This document shows, piece after piece, positions 50,060 to 61,997 of a stretch of 64,000 bases of DNA. Below the pieces are notes generated by a model. It saw nothing but the letters and a program-made list of their open reading frames with translations, had not been told where the DNA came from and searched no databases. A program made the position numbers and the translations under genes. Within the stretch, counting starts at the first letter, position 1, and each line of letters starts with the position of its first letter. The stretch spans positions 53,461,501 through 53,525,500 of the forward strand of contig JAEOAD010000004.1 of assembly GCA_036365145.1 (NCBI GenBank), in the 5' to 3' direction. This DNA comes from Orientallactaga sibirica (Eukaryota > Chordata > Mammalia > Rodentia > Dipodidae).

Positions 50060-50220
50060 GCCGGGCGTGGTGGCACACGCCTTTAATCCCAGCACTCGGG
50101 AGGCAGAGGTAGGAGGATCGCTGTGAGTTCAAGGCCACCCTGAGACTACATAGTTAATTCCAGGTCAGCCTGGGCCAGACTGAGACCCTACCTCAAAAAT
50201 AAAAAAATAAATAAAAAAAC
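50060..50220 (+). repeat. B1 SINE, near consensus, perfect target-site duplication
   Basis: The sequence GCCGGGCGTGGTGGCACACG, tttaatcccagcactcggga, the gagttcaaggccaccctgag word and ctgagaccctacctc is close to consensus and keeps CpGs. AATAGCTGGA at 50050-50059 is repeated at 50221-50230. It looks like the youngest B1 here. Confidence 0.96.
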
Positions 50221-50644
50221 AATAGCTGGATGTGGAAGCATTAAATAAAAAGAGGGAGCAATAAAGCACTCTTAACTAAAAAATTGGCACATGTTAGGTA
50301 AATTATTGTATAATGATCATTAATTCAATGCATAACATAAATGAAATTACCATCCTCTTATGGGCATTCTGGTGGGTTTTTTAAATTGTTTTTTGTTTTC
50401 TTTTCTTTTTTTTTTTTAACAAAAGATTTTGTTTAAAATGAAACATTTGCAGGTATGTCAGTTTAATATGTGGAGATGTACATTTAGATCTGTGGTTGAC
50501 CATTAATTCCATGACCCCTTGATTTTATTTTAAATGTTTCAAAAAGCCTATTGTATAGAAACACAAGAATAAATCTAGTTAACATTTTAAGTGATTTCCT
50601 ATGAATCCCAATTATATGGCTTTTGTGGTTTATACATTTATTTC

Positions 50645-50747
50645 TTGAGAAGGAATTCGCTGAAGAGCCCATGCTGTTTTAAATCCAGGATCCTCCTCCT
50701 TCCACCTGCTTAGTGTGGGACTTCCTGTATGTGCCACCACACCCTGC
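50645..50747 (-). repeat. B1 fragment, antisense, worn
   Basis: The word gatcctcctccttccacctg and the ending gtgccaccacaccctgc fit a degraded antisense B1. Confidence 0.5.
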
Positions 50748-50939
50748 TAAATCAATAATATATTTTAATGTAATCATTTGCTTTTCATGTAAACTCTGTC
50801 CTTCCCTAAAATAAGTACTCAAATAGGAAAATGGATGTTCATAATGTATCCTTGATCATAAGACAGGTTGAATTTTATAAATGTGGATTTCCTTGAGGTA
50901 CTTGATTGAAGTATTTAACTTAGATTGTCTCAAATAATT

Positions 50940-51083
50940 TGATTTCCCAGTATCCACTTAAAGCCAGATGCACATGGAGTACATACACCTGTAGTCCCCA
51001 TTGGGAGTGACTGCAGGCCCTGGTGCCTCATTCTCTCTGTCTCTCTTCTCTCTATCACTCCCTGCTTGCAAATAAACACATAA
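50940..51083 (+). repeat. B2-type SINE, 5' part worn
   Basis: From gatttcccagtatccactta on it carries aaagccagatgcacatggag, tgcaggccctggtgcctcat, a CT tract and gcaaataaacac. The head is missing. Confidence 0.75.
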
Positions 51084-51186
51084 AATATCACCCTATTTCA
51101 TACAATTTTTATCAAATTCTATACTTATCCATTGCTAAGAAGATCAGTAAAAGTTATCCAAAATCACCAATAAGAAGTATAAAATC

Positions 51187-51468
51187 GGGGCTGGAGAGAT
51201 GGCTTAGCAGTTAAACGCTTGCCTATGAAGCCTAAGGACCCCGGTTCGAGGCTCGATTCTCCAGGACCCACGTAAGCCAGATGCACAAGGGGGTGCATGC
51301 ATTTGGAGTTCGTTTGCAGTGGCTGGAGGCCCTGGTGCACCCATTTTCTCTCTCTCTCTCTCTCTACCTGCCTATTTCTGTATCTCTCTCTCTCAAATAA
51401 ATAAATAATTAAAAATAAATAAATTAAAAAAATTTTTAAAAAGGGGGGGGCTAATATTTAAAAAAAAA
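51187..51468 (+). repeat. Young B2-type SINE, doubled B-box subfamily
   Basis: The head GGGGCTGGAGAGATGGCTTA is perfect. The B-box region reads GGTTCGAGGCTCGATTCTCC, in place of GGTTCGATTCTCC, so seven bases are duplicated with change. The body and tail (ctacctgcctatttctgtat) match the copy at 55326. AAGAAGTATAAAATC at 51172-51186 is repeated exactly at 51469-51483. Confidence 0.95.
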
Positions 51469-51559
51469 AAGAAGTATAAAATCTTAGAATAATTTACAAT
51501 TTTATACCATAGGGAAGTAACATCTTCCTAGTTTTTAACTGTACTCAAAATAGTACTAA

Positions 51560-51759
51560 GGGGCTAGAGAGATGGCGTAGAGGTTAAACCACTTGCCTGC
51601 AAAGCCTAAGGAACCAGGTTCAACTCTTCAGATCCCGTGTAAGCCAGAAGCACGAAGTGACACGGCGATCAAGTTTGCACATGCGCAAGGTTGGCACATG
51701 CCTCTGGAGTTTGATTATAGTGGCTGGAGGCCCTGGCGTGCCAATTCTCTCTCTCTCTG

Positions 51760-51793
<34 letters not shown>

Positions 51794-51912
51794 TGTCTGT
51801 CTCTCTCTCTCTGTGTCTCTCTCTGTGTCTTTCTCTCTCTCTCTCTTTTGTTCTTGCCAAAAAAGAAAATCAGTCTGTTGGGCTTGCCTCAAAAAAATAA
51901 ATAAATAAATCA
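51560..51912 (+). repeat. B2-type SINE, long variant with internal insertion and long CT tract
   Basis: The head GGGGCTAGAGAGATGGCGTA is followed by the body with inserted bases between aagccagaagcacgaagtga and ttggcacatgcctctggag. The CT-rich stretch has grown to about 105 nt (51741-51847). The tail is AAATAAATAAAT. The right end of the target-site duplication is unclear (ctaag on both sides). Confidence 0.88.
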
Positions 51913-54091
51913 ATTCTAAGAACAACTATATTTTTAACTGCTTTAGTACTGACAGTGAACCATGCTCATTTATAGCAGAAGAGATTTGGATTGGAAATAC
52001 TTAAGAATTACAACCAAAAGAAAGGGATCTATAATTTATGGGATCAAGACGTCATTTTATTCCATTTAGCCAAGATCTAGAGTTTTAAAATATATATACA
52101 ATATAATTATATCTCATCACAGTAGATGGAATTGTGCAGTAAACCACTGACACACAGCTCACAGTTGGTTTGAGCCATTCCTGTACTTGTTTCCCCATAA
52201 CTCTTAGCATTTTCTTATTGGTTGGTTAGTGAGCACCTCCTCCAGGAAGGAAATGCCATTTTCTGTGTAGATGCTGTGACCTCTCTTGCTTCCATCTCTT
52301 AATGCAGTATTCTGTTTTCTCAAATAGAAACACCAACAGCACTAATGATTGCACTGTCATTCTCACTGCACTTTATGATGTTTGTCTGGAAACCAGAGCA
52401 TTCCAATTATAGGTAGCACTCAGGTGTCTTTCCCAGGCTGGGGAATGGAGCAGGGTGCTGAGAATGTGAAAGTGGTAGAACTCCTGTACTGTGAAGAGCT
52501 TTTGAATCCTAGAGCGTGCTGGCTATATTATAAAACAGTGTATCTTCATATGTCCTCTTACAATAATAAAAAAAAAAAACAATAAATCTACCAAAACTCA
52601 TTTCATATGTAGCTTTTTTTCCACTGCCTTCAGATCAAAGTTATTTTCTCCAGGCTGGACTAAATTATACGCAGGTCCCAAGAGTGAAGGACACTGAATT
52701 AATGCACTATGTCACCCAGCCCTCACTATAGAATTTTTCCAGTGTCCAAGACACTATTTTCCTACTGTATTAAAAATTAATGCACAAATTGCCAAAAAGA
52801 GAAAAATGCATAAATAACCTAAACAAATTCTGTGAGTGCTTCACACATTTTAGAATCACCTAAAGAAAGAAGTTTTATGGAAAATGGTTGAAAGATTGTT
52901 CAATCATTATGGAAATTATATTCTTATTCCTTTGTCTCATCAATTATATGAACCAATGTCAGCCTTAAATAAGCAGCTATATAGGTCTAGTTTATTTTAT
53001 GGAAACACTTTACAGAATGAGGTATTAGAAGAATACAGCAAAGACAATAAATGCATATTCTATTTTACTCAGGGTCACATGATTTAGAAGATTCTGAATT
53101 TGTTGATTGGCCCTTGCCAACTTGGTATACTGGGCATGAATGGGATCCAATTTAAACATAACTAAATTGAGTTCTGCATTTAGATACTTGAAATACAATA
53201 TGTACATAAAAGTAAGCATGTGCAATTATCCATATGTGCCCATAATGAATAATATAATAATTTTGGATTGTGACCATGTAAACATGACAGACATATAATA
53301 AGTCATAGTTTTACCATGCCTGGATTGTGTTAACTAAAAGTATGAATATGTAGCAGGACAAAATATTTTCCAAATCAACTGTCATAACCTCAGACTTTTA
53401 AGGTGATGGTAACTCTAATCTTTACAAAGTCCATTTTAAAAGAAAGATTTAAAACCCTTAGGAAATGTACAATACTTTTGGCATTTGGAGGTCTTTTTCT
53501 GGGATAGATATCCTAAATGTAAAATGGGGCTCTCTGGTTGTGTTAACCCCATTTATCCCTGTGTGCTACAGCTCACCTGTTATTTACACACATAAGAGGG
53601 TTGATTCTGCAGATCAAGGAGAGTGCTCTGTTGTGACACAGAACATACATATTCATTAGCCTTGGCAGTCCCTATGGACATATGTGGTATGTCCTGATGA
53701 TCTTTGTATGACAAACAGAACTGGGGGAAGGGTAGATAGCCTTAATGGATTGAAAAACATACATTGGAAAAGGGAAGTGACAGCATGAGAAATGAGGGGC
53801 TGTAAAGGAACATTGTTAAAGGTTAACTACAAAGCACTATTTTAACTGATTATAAATTGTCTAAAATCCACAGAGATGGCATAAGCCTTACTATGAGAAA
53901 ACCTGTCCACATACCTCAGACTCTTTCTCATGCTGTAGTTAATGATGGCTAAGTTCCAAGGTTTAGAGTATGAATCACTCATACATTCTCAGGTGCATGG
54001 ATACAGTCATGTAATGTTGAGAAGTGCTGCTGGTTATACAGGGATCTGGATACTCATTTTTACCTGATTTGAGATTATTACAAAACTTTGT
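51913..54091. other. Unique intronic sequence
   Basis: No repeat is recognised apart from a short A run at 52567-52579. No supported gene is present. Confidence 0.4.
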
Positions 54092-54258
54092 GAGGGCCTA
54101 GAGATGGCTTAGTGGCTAAGGCGCTTAGCCATAAAGCCTAATGACTAGAGTTTGATACTCTAGTACCCATGTAAGTCAGATACACAAAGTTGTGCATGCA
54201 TCTGGAGTTTATTTGCAGCAGCTGGAGGCCCTGACATGCCCATTCTCTTTACTCCCTG
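54092..54258 (+). repeat. B2-type SINE
   Basis: The sequence gggcctagagatggcttagt, gccataaagcctaatgacta, ttatttgcagcagctggagg and ccctgacatgcccattctct is B2-type. The CT tract is short because a B1 joins it directly. Confidence 0.85.
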
Positions 54259-54398
54259 CTAGGCATGGTGGTATAAGCCTTTAATTCCAGTACCAGTACT
54301 TGGGAGGCAAACATACGAGGATAGCTGTAAGTTCAAGGCCAGCCTGAGACTACATAGTGAATTCCAAGTCCGCCTGGGCTAGAGTAATATCCTGCTTC
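54259..54398 (+). repeat. B1 SINE
   Basis: The sequence taggcatggtggtataagcc, cagtacttgggaggcaaaca, gttcaaggccagcctgagac and gcctgggctagagtaatatc is a moderately diverged B1. Its tail expands into the next purine tract. Confidence 0.88.
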
Positions 54399-54415
54399 AG
54401 AAAAGAAAGAAGAAA

Positions 54416-54479
<64 letters not shown>

Positions 54480-54607
54480 AGGGAGGGAGGGAGGGAGGGA
54501 GGGAGGGAGGGAGGGAGGGAGGAGGGAGGAAGGAAGGAAGGAAGGAAGGAAGGAAGGAAGGAAGGAAGGAAGGAAGGAAGGAAGGAAGGAAAAGAAAAGA
54601 AGAAAAG
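54399..54607 (+). repeat. 209-nt pure purine tract: (GAAA)n (GGGA)n (GGAA)n
   Basis: Only A and G occur over 209 nt, in three blocks. Like the tract at 4799, it grows from a B1 tail. Coding-like frames on both strands are artefacts. Confidence 0.97.
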
Positions 54608-55325
54608 TATGTGAATTATTTTTTTAATTACTTGTTCGCTACCACACACAAAGACATGTCAGATCTATAATTTTAAACTACATGGATTTCTGTGTGAATA
54701 TAATTATATGTCCACTTGTACAGTGAGATTTAAGTATAGAAATTTTATAGTTTGCAAAGGAATAAGAGTACTTATTTGACTTACAGACATGACTTCTTTA
54801 GTTGTTTTAAATCATATGGTGTGTAACATCCTGATCATGTATTGAAGATAAGCCCTGAGGTCTAAAGGCATTATTCCAAAAGTATAATTTGCTTCACATA
54901 AGTGCTTTGCTCTCATCCTCATAAATATATCTTCTTATAGATGACTTACATATTAAAAAGAATGTTAATAAGACCCAGAAATACTGTTTCATCTTTATTA
55001 TGAAGTATTAACAAAATAGTCATGTGGTCATGTTTTCTTGAGTGAATATTTACTTGCTCTGACTAGAATTTAATGTGCTATAGGGAATCCAATTCAAATC
55101 ATTTAATTTAAAGATAAGCTGTATACTATCCTACTAAGATTAGGTGCTTTATTGTAAATTTTATATTGTCCTGTGGTCTCAGAATATATAGAATACTGAA
55201 GGGACAGTATTAGAAATGTTGGAGATGGACTTACAGAAAATAACAAGAAATAATATCTGACAATTAGCGATGCAGAAGCTGAATTACCAGGCTTAGATGA
55301 TTTTTATTAAAATACCATTATCCTT

Positions 55326-55559
55326 GGGGCTGGAAAGATGGCTTAGTGGTTATACGCTTGCCTGTGAAGCCTAAGGATCCCGGTTCGAGGCTTGATTTTC
55401 CAGGACCCACGTAAGCCAGATGCATAAGGGGGCACATGCATCTGGAGTTCGTTTGCAGTGGCTAGAGGCCCTGGCGCACCCATTCTCTCTCTGTCTCTAC
55501 CTGCCTATTTCTGTATCTCTCTCTCTCAAATTAATAAATAAATAAAAATAAAATAAAAT
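55326..55559 (+). repeat. Young B2-type SINE, doubled B-box subfamily
   Basis: The head GGGGCTGGAAAGATGGCTTA is followed by GGTTCGAGGCTTGATTTTCC, with the same seven-base insertion as at 51187. The tail ctacctgcctatttctgtat is shared. AAAATACCATTATCC at 55309-55323 is repeated exactly at 55560-55574. Confidence 0.95.
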
Positions 55560-56385
55560 AAAATACCATTATCCATCATTACATGGTATTGTCCTCATGA
55601 CATATAATGAGTCAAGAATGCCTTGTTATTAAAAAAAAAAATAGTATTTTGAAAAAGTTTTCTTCCAAATTGACAGCATTAGAAATTTTAGAGCAGTGTT
55701 CTTCCTTACTGATTTCAAGAGAACCTGCTTCATTGAAAACACTGGAACTTGAAGTTCCTGAGTGCGCATAAATTCACAATGCCTTTATAACCTGTAGCTG
55801 TAAAAATGCCTGACTGAAGAGGGATTAGGGCACCATGCAAAGGAGATGTCTGCTGTTTCCAAACTGGGAGCTGATACCCCTATCCAACCCACCATCGTCA
55901 GGCAAGAAGGAAGTGTCAGAAGATCTTTTATCTTGTCTTCAGAAGACACTATGGGAAAAAGGATTTTTTTTTTTAAGCATCAAGATGACTATGTTTTGAA
56001 CCCAAGGGCTGGGAAATAAAACATAGTTGTAGATTATAGCCAAGATGGGCTACTATTTCTCTGTGATAGGGATGAAGCTGAATTGTATATATTAAGGATC
56101 ACTTAGCGAAATGTTCCCTCGTGATTGTTTGGATTGATTTAGGCATATATGGTGGAATGGGGACAGAGATCTTCAAAAGGTATTAATTACAACTTGAAGT
56201 CTTAGGGTGTGAAAATATGTCTTAAAGAGAAAATTCCCTTGTCAATATTGTTATAGGACTAGGATATCTTATTTTGAGAAGTTTAATTTAAACTTATTTT
56301 TCTGTTTCTTTTTTTTTTTCTCTACAGTGTTGTCACAAATAACATTAAAAATAAAACCTCATGAAAAAATTTTGCTTATGTGTTG

Positions 56386-56464
56386 TTTTTTGAGATAGTC
56401 TCACTATATAGTGCAGAGTGGCCTCAACTGTCTGATCTTCCTGCCTCAGCCTCACATATGCTAG
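56386..56464 (-). repeat. B1 fragment, antisense, worn
   Basis: The words ttttttgagatagtctcact, gtgcagagtggcctcaactg and ttcctgcctcagcctcacat fit antisense B1. Confidence 0.6.
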
Positions 56465-58654
56465 GAAGTCAGGATGAAAGAATCTTTGTACTGGGCAATA
56501 TCATTCATTCTGGAAAATTTGTTTTTTAGTAGTTAACTTAAAGTTGAAAACAATTGATGTATAAAAATCTGGAAATTATTTTATTATTTTTTTCCGTTCA
56601 GTGAATGTTATCTTATTTCATATTTAATGTACCTCTGGAATTTTCAAGTAAAGTAATAATAAGTAGTATTTGAATAGTTCACACTGGGAAAATATTTTTA
56701 TAAGAAGTTGCTAATTTAGGTAATCTTAACTGTGAGCTACTAAGTCAATTGCAGTATCATGGTGTACATGTTATATCTAAGGAAAGCAAGTAGAATGTAC
56801 TTGGGCAATTCAGGATTAGAACAAGCAGTGCCATGGGTCTAATTTATAAACCTAAAATTACAATTTCAAACAAAACTCTAGAACTTCTTTATATTAAGAA
56901 CTCTATTTATTGCCTCTTTATTATATCAGTATAGTAATGGCTCCAAGTAAAATTCAGTGTCACCCACACTAGCCTGTATCCCTTCAGGACACACAGTGAC
57001 TGAAATAGCAAACTATAAATGAGGCTATCCACATCAGACTAGGTCACTGTAATAACTGTTAATTCTTAAAAAGGAAAGAGTCTAATTTTAGGGAGGCTAA
57101 TTTTAGAACATGAACTTGTAGGAACACAGACCTGAAAATTCCCTTGATTTAAATCCTTAGCGTGGAACCCCTGGCTTTGCATAAAGTGGCCTCTCAATTT
57201 GTTGACTAAACAAATTTGAGACCACCCCTGTGTCATATTCTGATTATAAAAGACCTAATTTTCATATGTGCTCAATGGAATCCAGTAAGACTAAAGAGAA
57301 TATATACTTTCACTGTTTCTTGCCCTACCCTTTCCCTTATCATGTATTATTTTTAGATCTAGCATCACATTTTAAATGTAAGAAACATTGGGAAATGGAC
57401 TGAGACAATTTCCAGAATGAATGGGTTGTATCAGAAAACACTAGATGTTACTGTGTTGGCTTCTTTGCTGATGAGGATGAGTAACATGAGGAAGGGACTG
57501 CTGAGTTACTCACACTTTACCTGGTCTTCACTTCCTTGAAGAGGTAAAGAGTGCACTGGGCCAACATTTCAGACCAAGAGATTTGAAGTCCCTCTCTAAG
57601 AGGGCAGCTCTCTTCTAAACTGATATTTTGAGCCAGTGAATTTGCTACTCTCTACTTAAAATGTTGAACATCCTGTGGATTTGTGCTGCCATTTCCATTG
57701 TAGGAGATGTAGAATTATTGCTTAAGAGCTGAAGAGATGATAAACTCTCATAATTGCTTTACAGTAGTTCTTTTCTTCTACAAAGAGCCTTGCTAAATAT
57801 TGTCATAAAATTCTTAAATATAAAAAAACGTAAGCTTGCAGGTACAGTATTCAAAGAATACAATAGGCATGTTGTCATGCAGGCCTCTGTGAGTGCTGTG
57901 AAGGGAACCCAGAGCAAGCAAACCCACTGTGCCTCAGGTCATCCAGCCCTTCTCTTAGGAAGTCTGAGGAAACCTACAATGCCCAGTATCTAGAATTACC
58001 TTATGGGAAGCACAGCGTGTTTTTAGATCCGTGAAACTGTTGAATGGTATATGTGTAATGGGTTGGGAAGTGCCTTAACTGTTTTCAGGAATTTATGTTA
58101 CAACCTGGATTCTTAGAAGACATGCCTTTTTTTCTCTTGTTTTCTCCTTTCCCCAGATGATTGTTTTATGCCATTCATTTTTGTCTGTTTCTTTATAATT
58201 TTGGGTCTATGAAAGACCTTTGGAAAGTGTAGCTAATTTATTTTAAAAATAATTAAAAATCAAAATGAAAGAAGTAAGCAATAAAACTGTGACTATTTAA
58301 CCATTAAAATGACCTAAGTTCTAGAATAGTCATGATTAAAACGACAGATGTTACCCAACCACTCAGTTATATAGGAAACATGGACCTGTTCTTTTATGCA
58401 TCAATAAATTCATCCCATGATAAAATAACAAAATGCTTTGGCAAGTTACTATAACATCTGCTATCTCTATGTAACATTTCTTATAAATTATCTTCAAATT
58501 AGTAATCTATTAAGTATTTTTTAAAAGTATTCTATTGTAAAATTTACCAACTGTTTTAAGAATAAACTTTTTTAAATAAAAGTTGACATTTTGGAGCAAT
58601 TCTTTAATGATCTTTACTTTTTTGTTTTGATTTTCTAATGTTTTCAGTGGGGGG

Positions 58655-58762
58655 TATGTGAGACAGGGTTCTGCTACATGTCCTAGGTTGTTCTCAACTT
58701 TGTGATCCTCCTGCTTCAGCCTCCTGAATGCTAGAATTACAGATGCAGGCAACCATGCCTAG
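58655..58762 (-). repeat. B1 fragment, antisense, worn
   Basis: The words gtgagacagggttctgctac, gatcctcctgcttcagcctc, ctgaatgctagaattacaga and aaccatgcct fit antisense B1. Confidence 0.7.
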
Positions 58763-60644
58763 TTGTCTTCTGAATTTTTACTCTGCCTGAATAAGTGAAT
58801 GTCCAACAGCAGTGGGTGTTATAATTCTGGAGACAGATAGATTTATAATAATGTTAAATAGTGTCATTTCTGAATGTTCTTTCTGTATTTTGAGAATAGA
58901 TCACATCAAGCCATTAAAAAAAAATCTATCGTATTTGAGTACCAAATTAGGTGTGAGGTGTGTACTTCTTTCACAGATAAGCAATTCAGGCAACTGGGGC
59001 ATGATTTATTGGTTAGAGAACATTTGGCTCTGCATTTTCTTTTAGTCACATCAAAAATATCATCCCGACAACAGAAACAAGCTTAGTATTATTTCCAATC
59101 ATTGTTAAAATTCAAGCAGTTGGTGAAATTGTTCTCTTTGCTCTTAAGGCCAGGACAATATCCTGAACACTGGTTCTTCAGGTCTCACTAATATTAAGCA
59201 ATACTTTACTGTTAACAATTAATTTGTGCCTTTGAATAGCACTAGTGATTTCAAAGTATTTGTGTTCCAGAGCATGTGAACAATTCTGTCTCCTCAAGTT
59301 TAACCTTGCCTTTTGCAGCCCTGCTGTAGTTATTGTTATTTGGTATGCATCAATAGATAAACTTTCAATTATCTTGGTAAGCTCATCCAAAACTAGCATG
59401 AAAATCAAAAAGCAATAGCATATCCAGTAACTGTTCCAAATAAATAATTTCGATGGATAAAATTTTTGCTTAATTTCAGATGAAATAGAAATTTTATGAA
59501 ATTTAATTAGCTTTGCTAGTGTTAAACTATGCAGAAACATCTAGTGAAAATGGGCAGTCATTTTATGTAAACTGCAAAGACCTATCTTTTACAGTGATGG
59601 GAACTTATTAAAATCATCTGCATTTTTACAAATGATTAATTCATAAGAAAACAGTATTTAAACCAGTATAGATAGAGGTGACCAAACTCCTTTTTTTCTT
59701 TCTAATTATTCTTCATTTAAAGCAGTTTTACCTTTATTGAAGGCTATTTCTTTCTATCATGTTTATTTGTTCACTAATTCCAACAATATTGATCTCAGTC
59801 AACTGTAAGCAAGCTATGTCCTTTAACATGTGTGTATTTGTGTTTCACACATATGTACATTGTGCTAAATTTCATTGCATGTGGTTTCTGTATTATTTTC
59901 TCAGCCCTTCCTTATCAAACTAATAAAAGTGTCCAATCATAGCATATGTGTGTTTTTTTTTATTTTCACTATTCAGTTTTTTAATGTTTTAAAAAACAAA
60001 ATCCTATAGAATTTCCCTGGAAATAATTTATGGGATTAATGAATTTGTAGATCCTTTAGACAGTTCTATATTACAGCCCCATTTATATTCTCTCCTTTTT
60101 ATAAGACTTGAAGTAAATCCCATGGCACTAGAAGAATTTAGATACTGATTACTTGCGATTGGTTCCTGGTGATTTGCTCTTAATAATTTCCAGTTGAGTT
60201 TAATGAAAGTATGATTCCTGAAATGCTGCTTCATTAAAATTGCATCTTTTCTCCTTTAAGTGTAGTTTCAGTCATTTCACCCATTTTGCGGCATATTTTC
60301 TTCCCCTTAAAATGTAATGATTGAGAAAGCAGAAACAATTAAGAAAATCACTCAGTGCTTCCTAGCTCCCCCTCCCAGTTTCTCTCAATGAAACAATGTA
60401 AGGTATGCTTCATCCGGATTTAAACTACTGCTTTCCAATTGGATAAGATTATTTAAAAATATGTAGACTATTAAAACAGACCTATATGAAGAGTTAAAGT
60501 AGCTGAGGGGCCAAGAAGAATCTGTTGCACATACAATGGAAGTAAGGTCTTTAGTATTTTTACTAAATATACCTATACATATATATATGAAGGTTGATTA
60601 TGTTACACTGTGTAGCACTCAGACTTAATTTAACTGAGTTGGTG

Positions 60645-60728
60645 ATTTGCAAATGAATGTCTACATGGATCCTTTTAAAAAAACCCAAATGCAAATGAGT
60701 AGTACTGCAGTAAAATATATTTGCAAAT
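60645..60728. promoter_or_regulatory. Cluster of three octamer (POU-type) motifs
   Basis: ATTTGCAAATGAAT occurs twice (from 60645 and from 60719), and ATGCAAATGAG sits between them (60689). ATGCAAAT is the classical octamer bound by POU-domain factors, and ATTTGCAAAT is its palindromic form. The stretch lies in repeat-free sequence about 1.9 kb upstream of the FIGN exon. An enhancer role is inference. Confidence 0.4.
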
Positions 60729-61128
60729 GAATCCTGTTGCTTTATTCATTTATTGTGTAATTACTGCAATCCTTCCCACCTTGTTTTCAGTATTTCTTAA
60801 TCATTAAGTCGGAAGCATGACAGCAGTGCCAGCCCTGGCATGCTTCTCTTTGACTAAAACCTTGTAAATTAACACAATTAGCACAGCATCATCCTGCTAA
60901 TTAACTTCCACTGTCTGGTGCAGTGGTTTTGCAAACAAGGAAGAGGGAGTCAGAAGGGAAACAACATGCCACTCTGTTACCAAACTGTGTGCTGTGCTCA
61001 GCTTAGCTCAGGGACTCAAAGCTGGCCACGTCACGAGCCAGCAGGCACTGAAGAACTAAAGACTTTGGGGGAGGAGCGCAGAATGGGGTTGGAGCTGTCA
61101 GCTCCAGGGGGGCAATTCAGATGGGAGC

Positions 61129-61136
61129 TGACGTCA
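61129..61136. promoter_or_regulatory. Palindromic CRE motif
   Basis: TGACGTCA is the full cAMP-response element. A half site CGTCA lies at 61029-61033. The surrounding 60900-61200 is richer in G+C than the rest of the intron. It could mark an alternative FIGN promoter or an enhancer. The 102-codon frame through it has no known motif. Confidence 0.35.
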
Positions 61137-61892
61137 CAGATGCTTCATTTAGACCAGGCCTCCTCCTTATGGGGAATCTCTGCCAGAGGGCAAGACAAGA
61201 TGGTTTGCAAAATTTGTTTTGGGTAATACAAGAGATTAAGGAGACCTGTTTAATATAGCTGTACCACAGTAGTAAGTGGCCAAACCCAACAGGGATGAAA
61301 ATGGGGTGAGTTAGCACTGCGAGATAGAAGAATAGGGCTCCAGTGCTCCTTAGTAACTAACTATGGGGAGGCCTGGAGGGTGCACTATAAGTAAGTCTCT
61401 TTGAGTGCTGTGTTCATTATCTATGAGATGAGGTAATTTCTAAGGTCTTTAAAAAAATCTTAAATTCAAATGATTCTCTAATTCTAACTGCTTAATATTT
61501 TCTCATAAGTGAGAAAATAATCATTGGAGAGGTTGCTACACAGTCACCTGCCTCAGTGAGTAATCTAGCAGATGATGGGCTCACTCATTACTGAGTTATT
61601 CTCTACCAGTTCCTGCCACACATGGCTTCCTGTAGAAATAGAGTCCAGGTTCTAAATTCTTATCTTCCCTTCTCTGTCTGTTTCCTCTCTCTTTCTCTCA
61701 TATATATTCTCCTCTCCCCTCCTAGTACCACGGAAGCTACAACGTGCGGAGTGCGGGATGACCAGGGAAGCGGGGAGAACAATGCTAGGAGACTCACACA
61801 CAAGTGATTTTTTTTTTTTTCAAACTCCACAACAGAACTGAGAGGCAGAAAGGAGTCAGTTGTAATTCATACCGAGTTGTAGGCATTGTGCA

Positions 61893-61997
61893 ATGAAAGC
61901 GATGGAGCGCTGCCTGGCAGATTGCTTTGCTGCACTCCACGAAGCAGATTTGAAACTGTCGTGGACCACTTTAGATGAGAGTTGGATTATGGAATGA
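61893..61997 (+). other. 34-codon small ORF in CpG-bearing pocket, unproven
   Basis: The ATG at 61893 opens MKAMERCLADCFAALHEADL and continues to a TGA at 61995-61997. Several CpGs and balanced composition set it apart from flanking intron. It could be part of an alternative 5' exon (upstream ORF) or conserved non-coding sequence. No splice signal or family match decides it. Confidence 0.2.

Larger units (their letters stand above)
55575..60600. other. SINE-poor intronic block with two worn B1 fragments
   Basis: Only degraded antisense B1 pieces at 56386-56464 and 58655-58762 were recognised. No B2-type copy occurs from here to the exon. No coding sequence is recognised. Confidence 0.45.

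Noticed and set aside
60918..61226. 102-codon open frame in the GC-rich pocket near FIGN
   Set aside because: No motif or splice evidence is seen. It is more likely chance in GC-richer DNA. The region is kept only as possible regulatory sequence.
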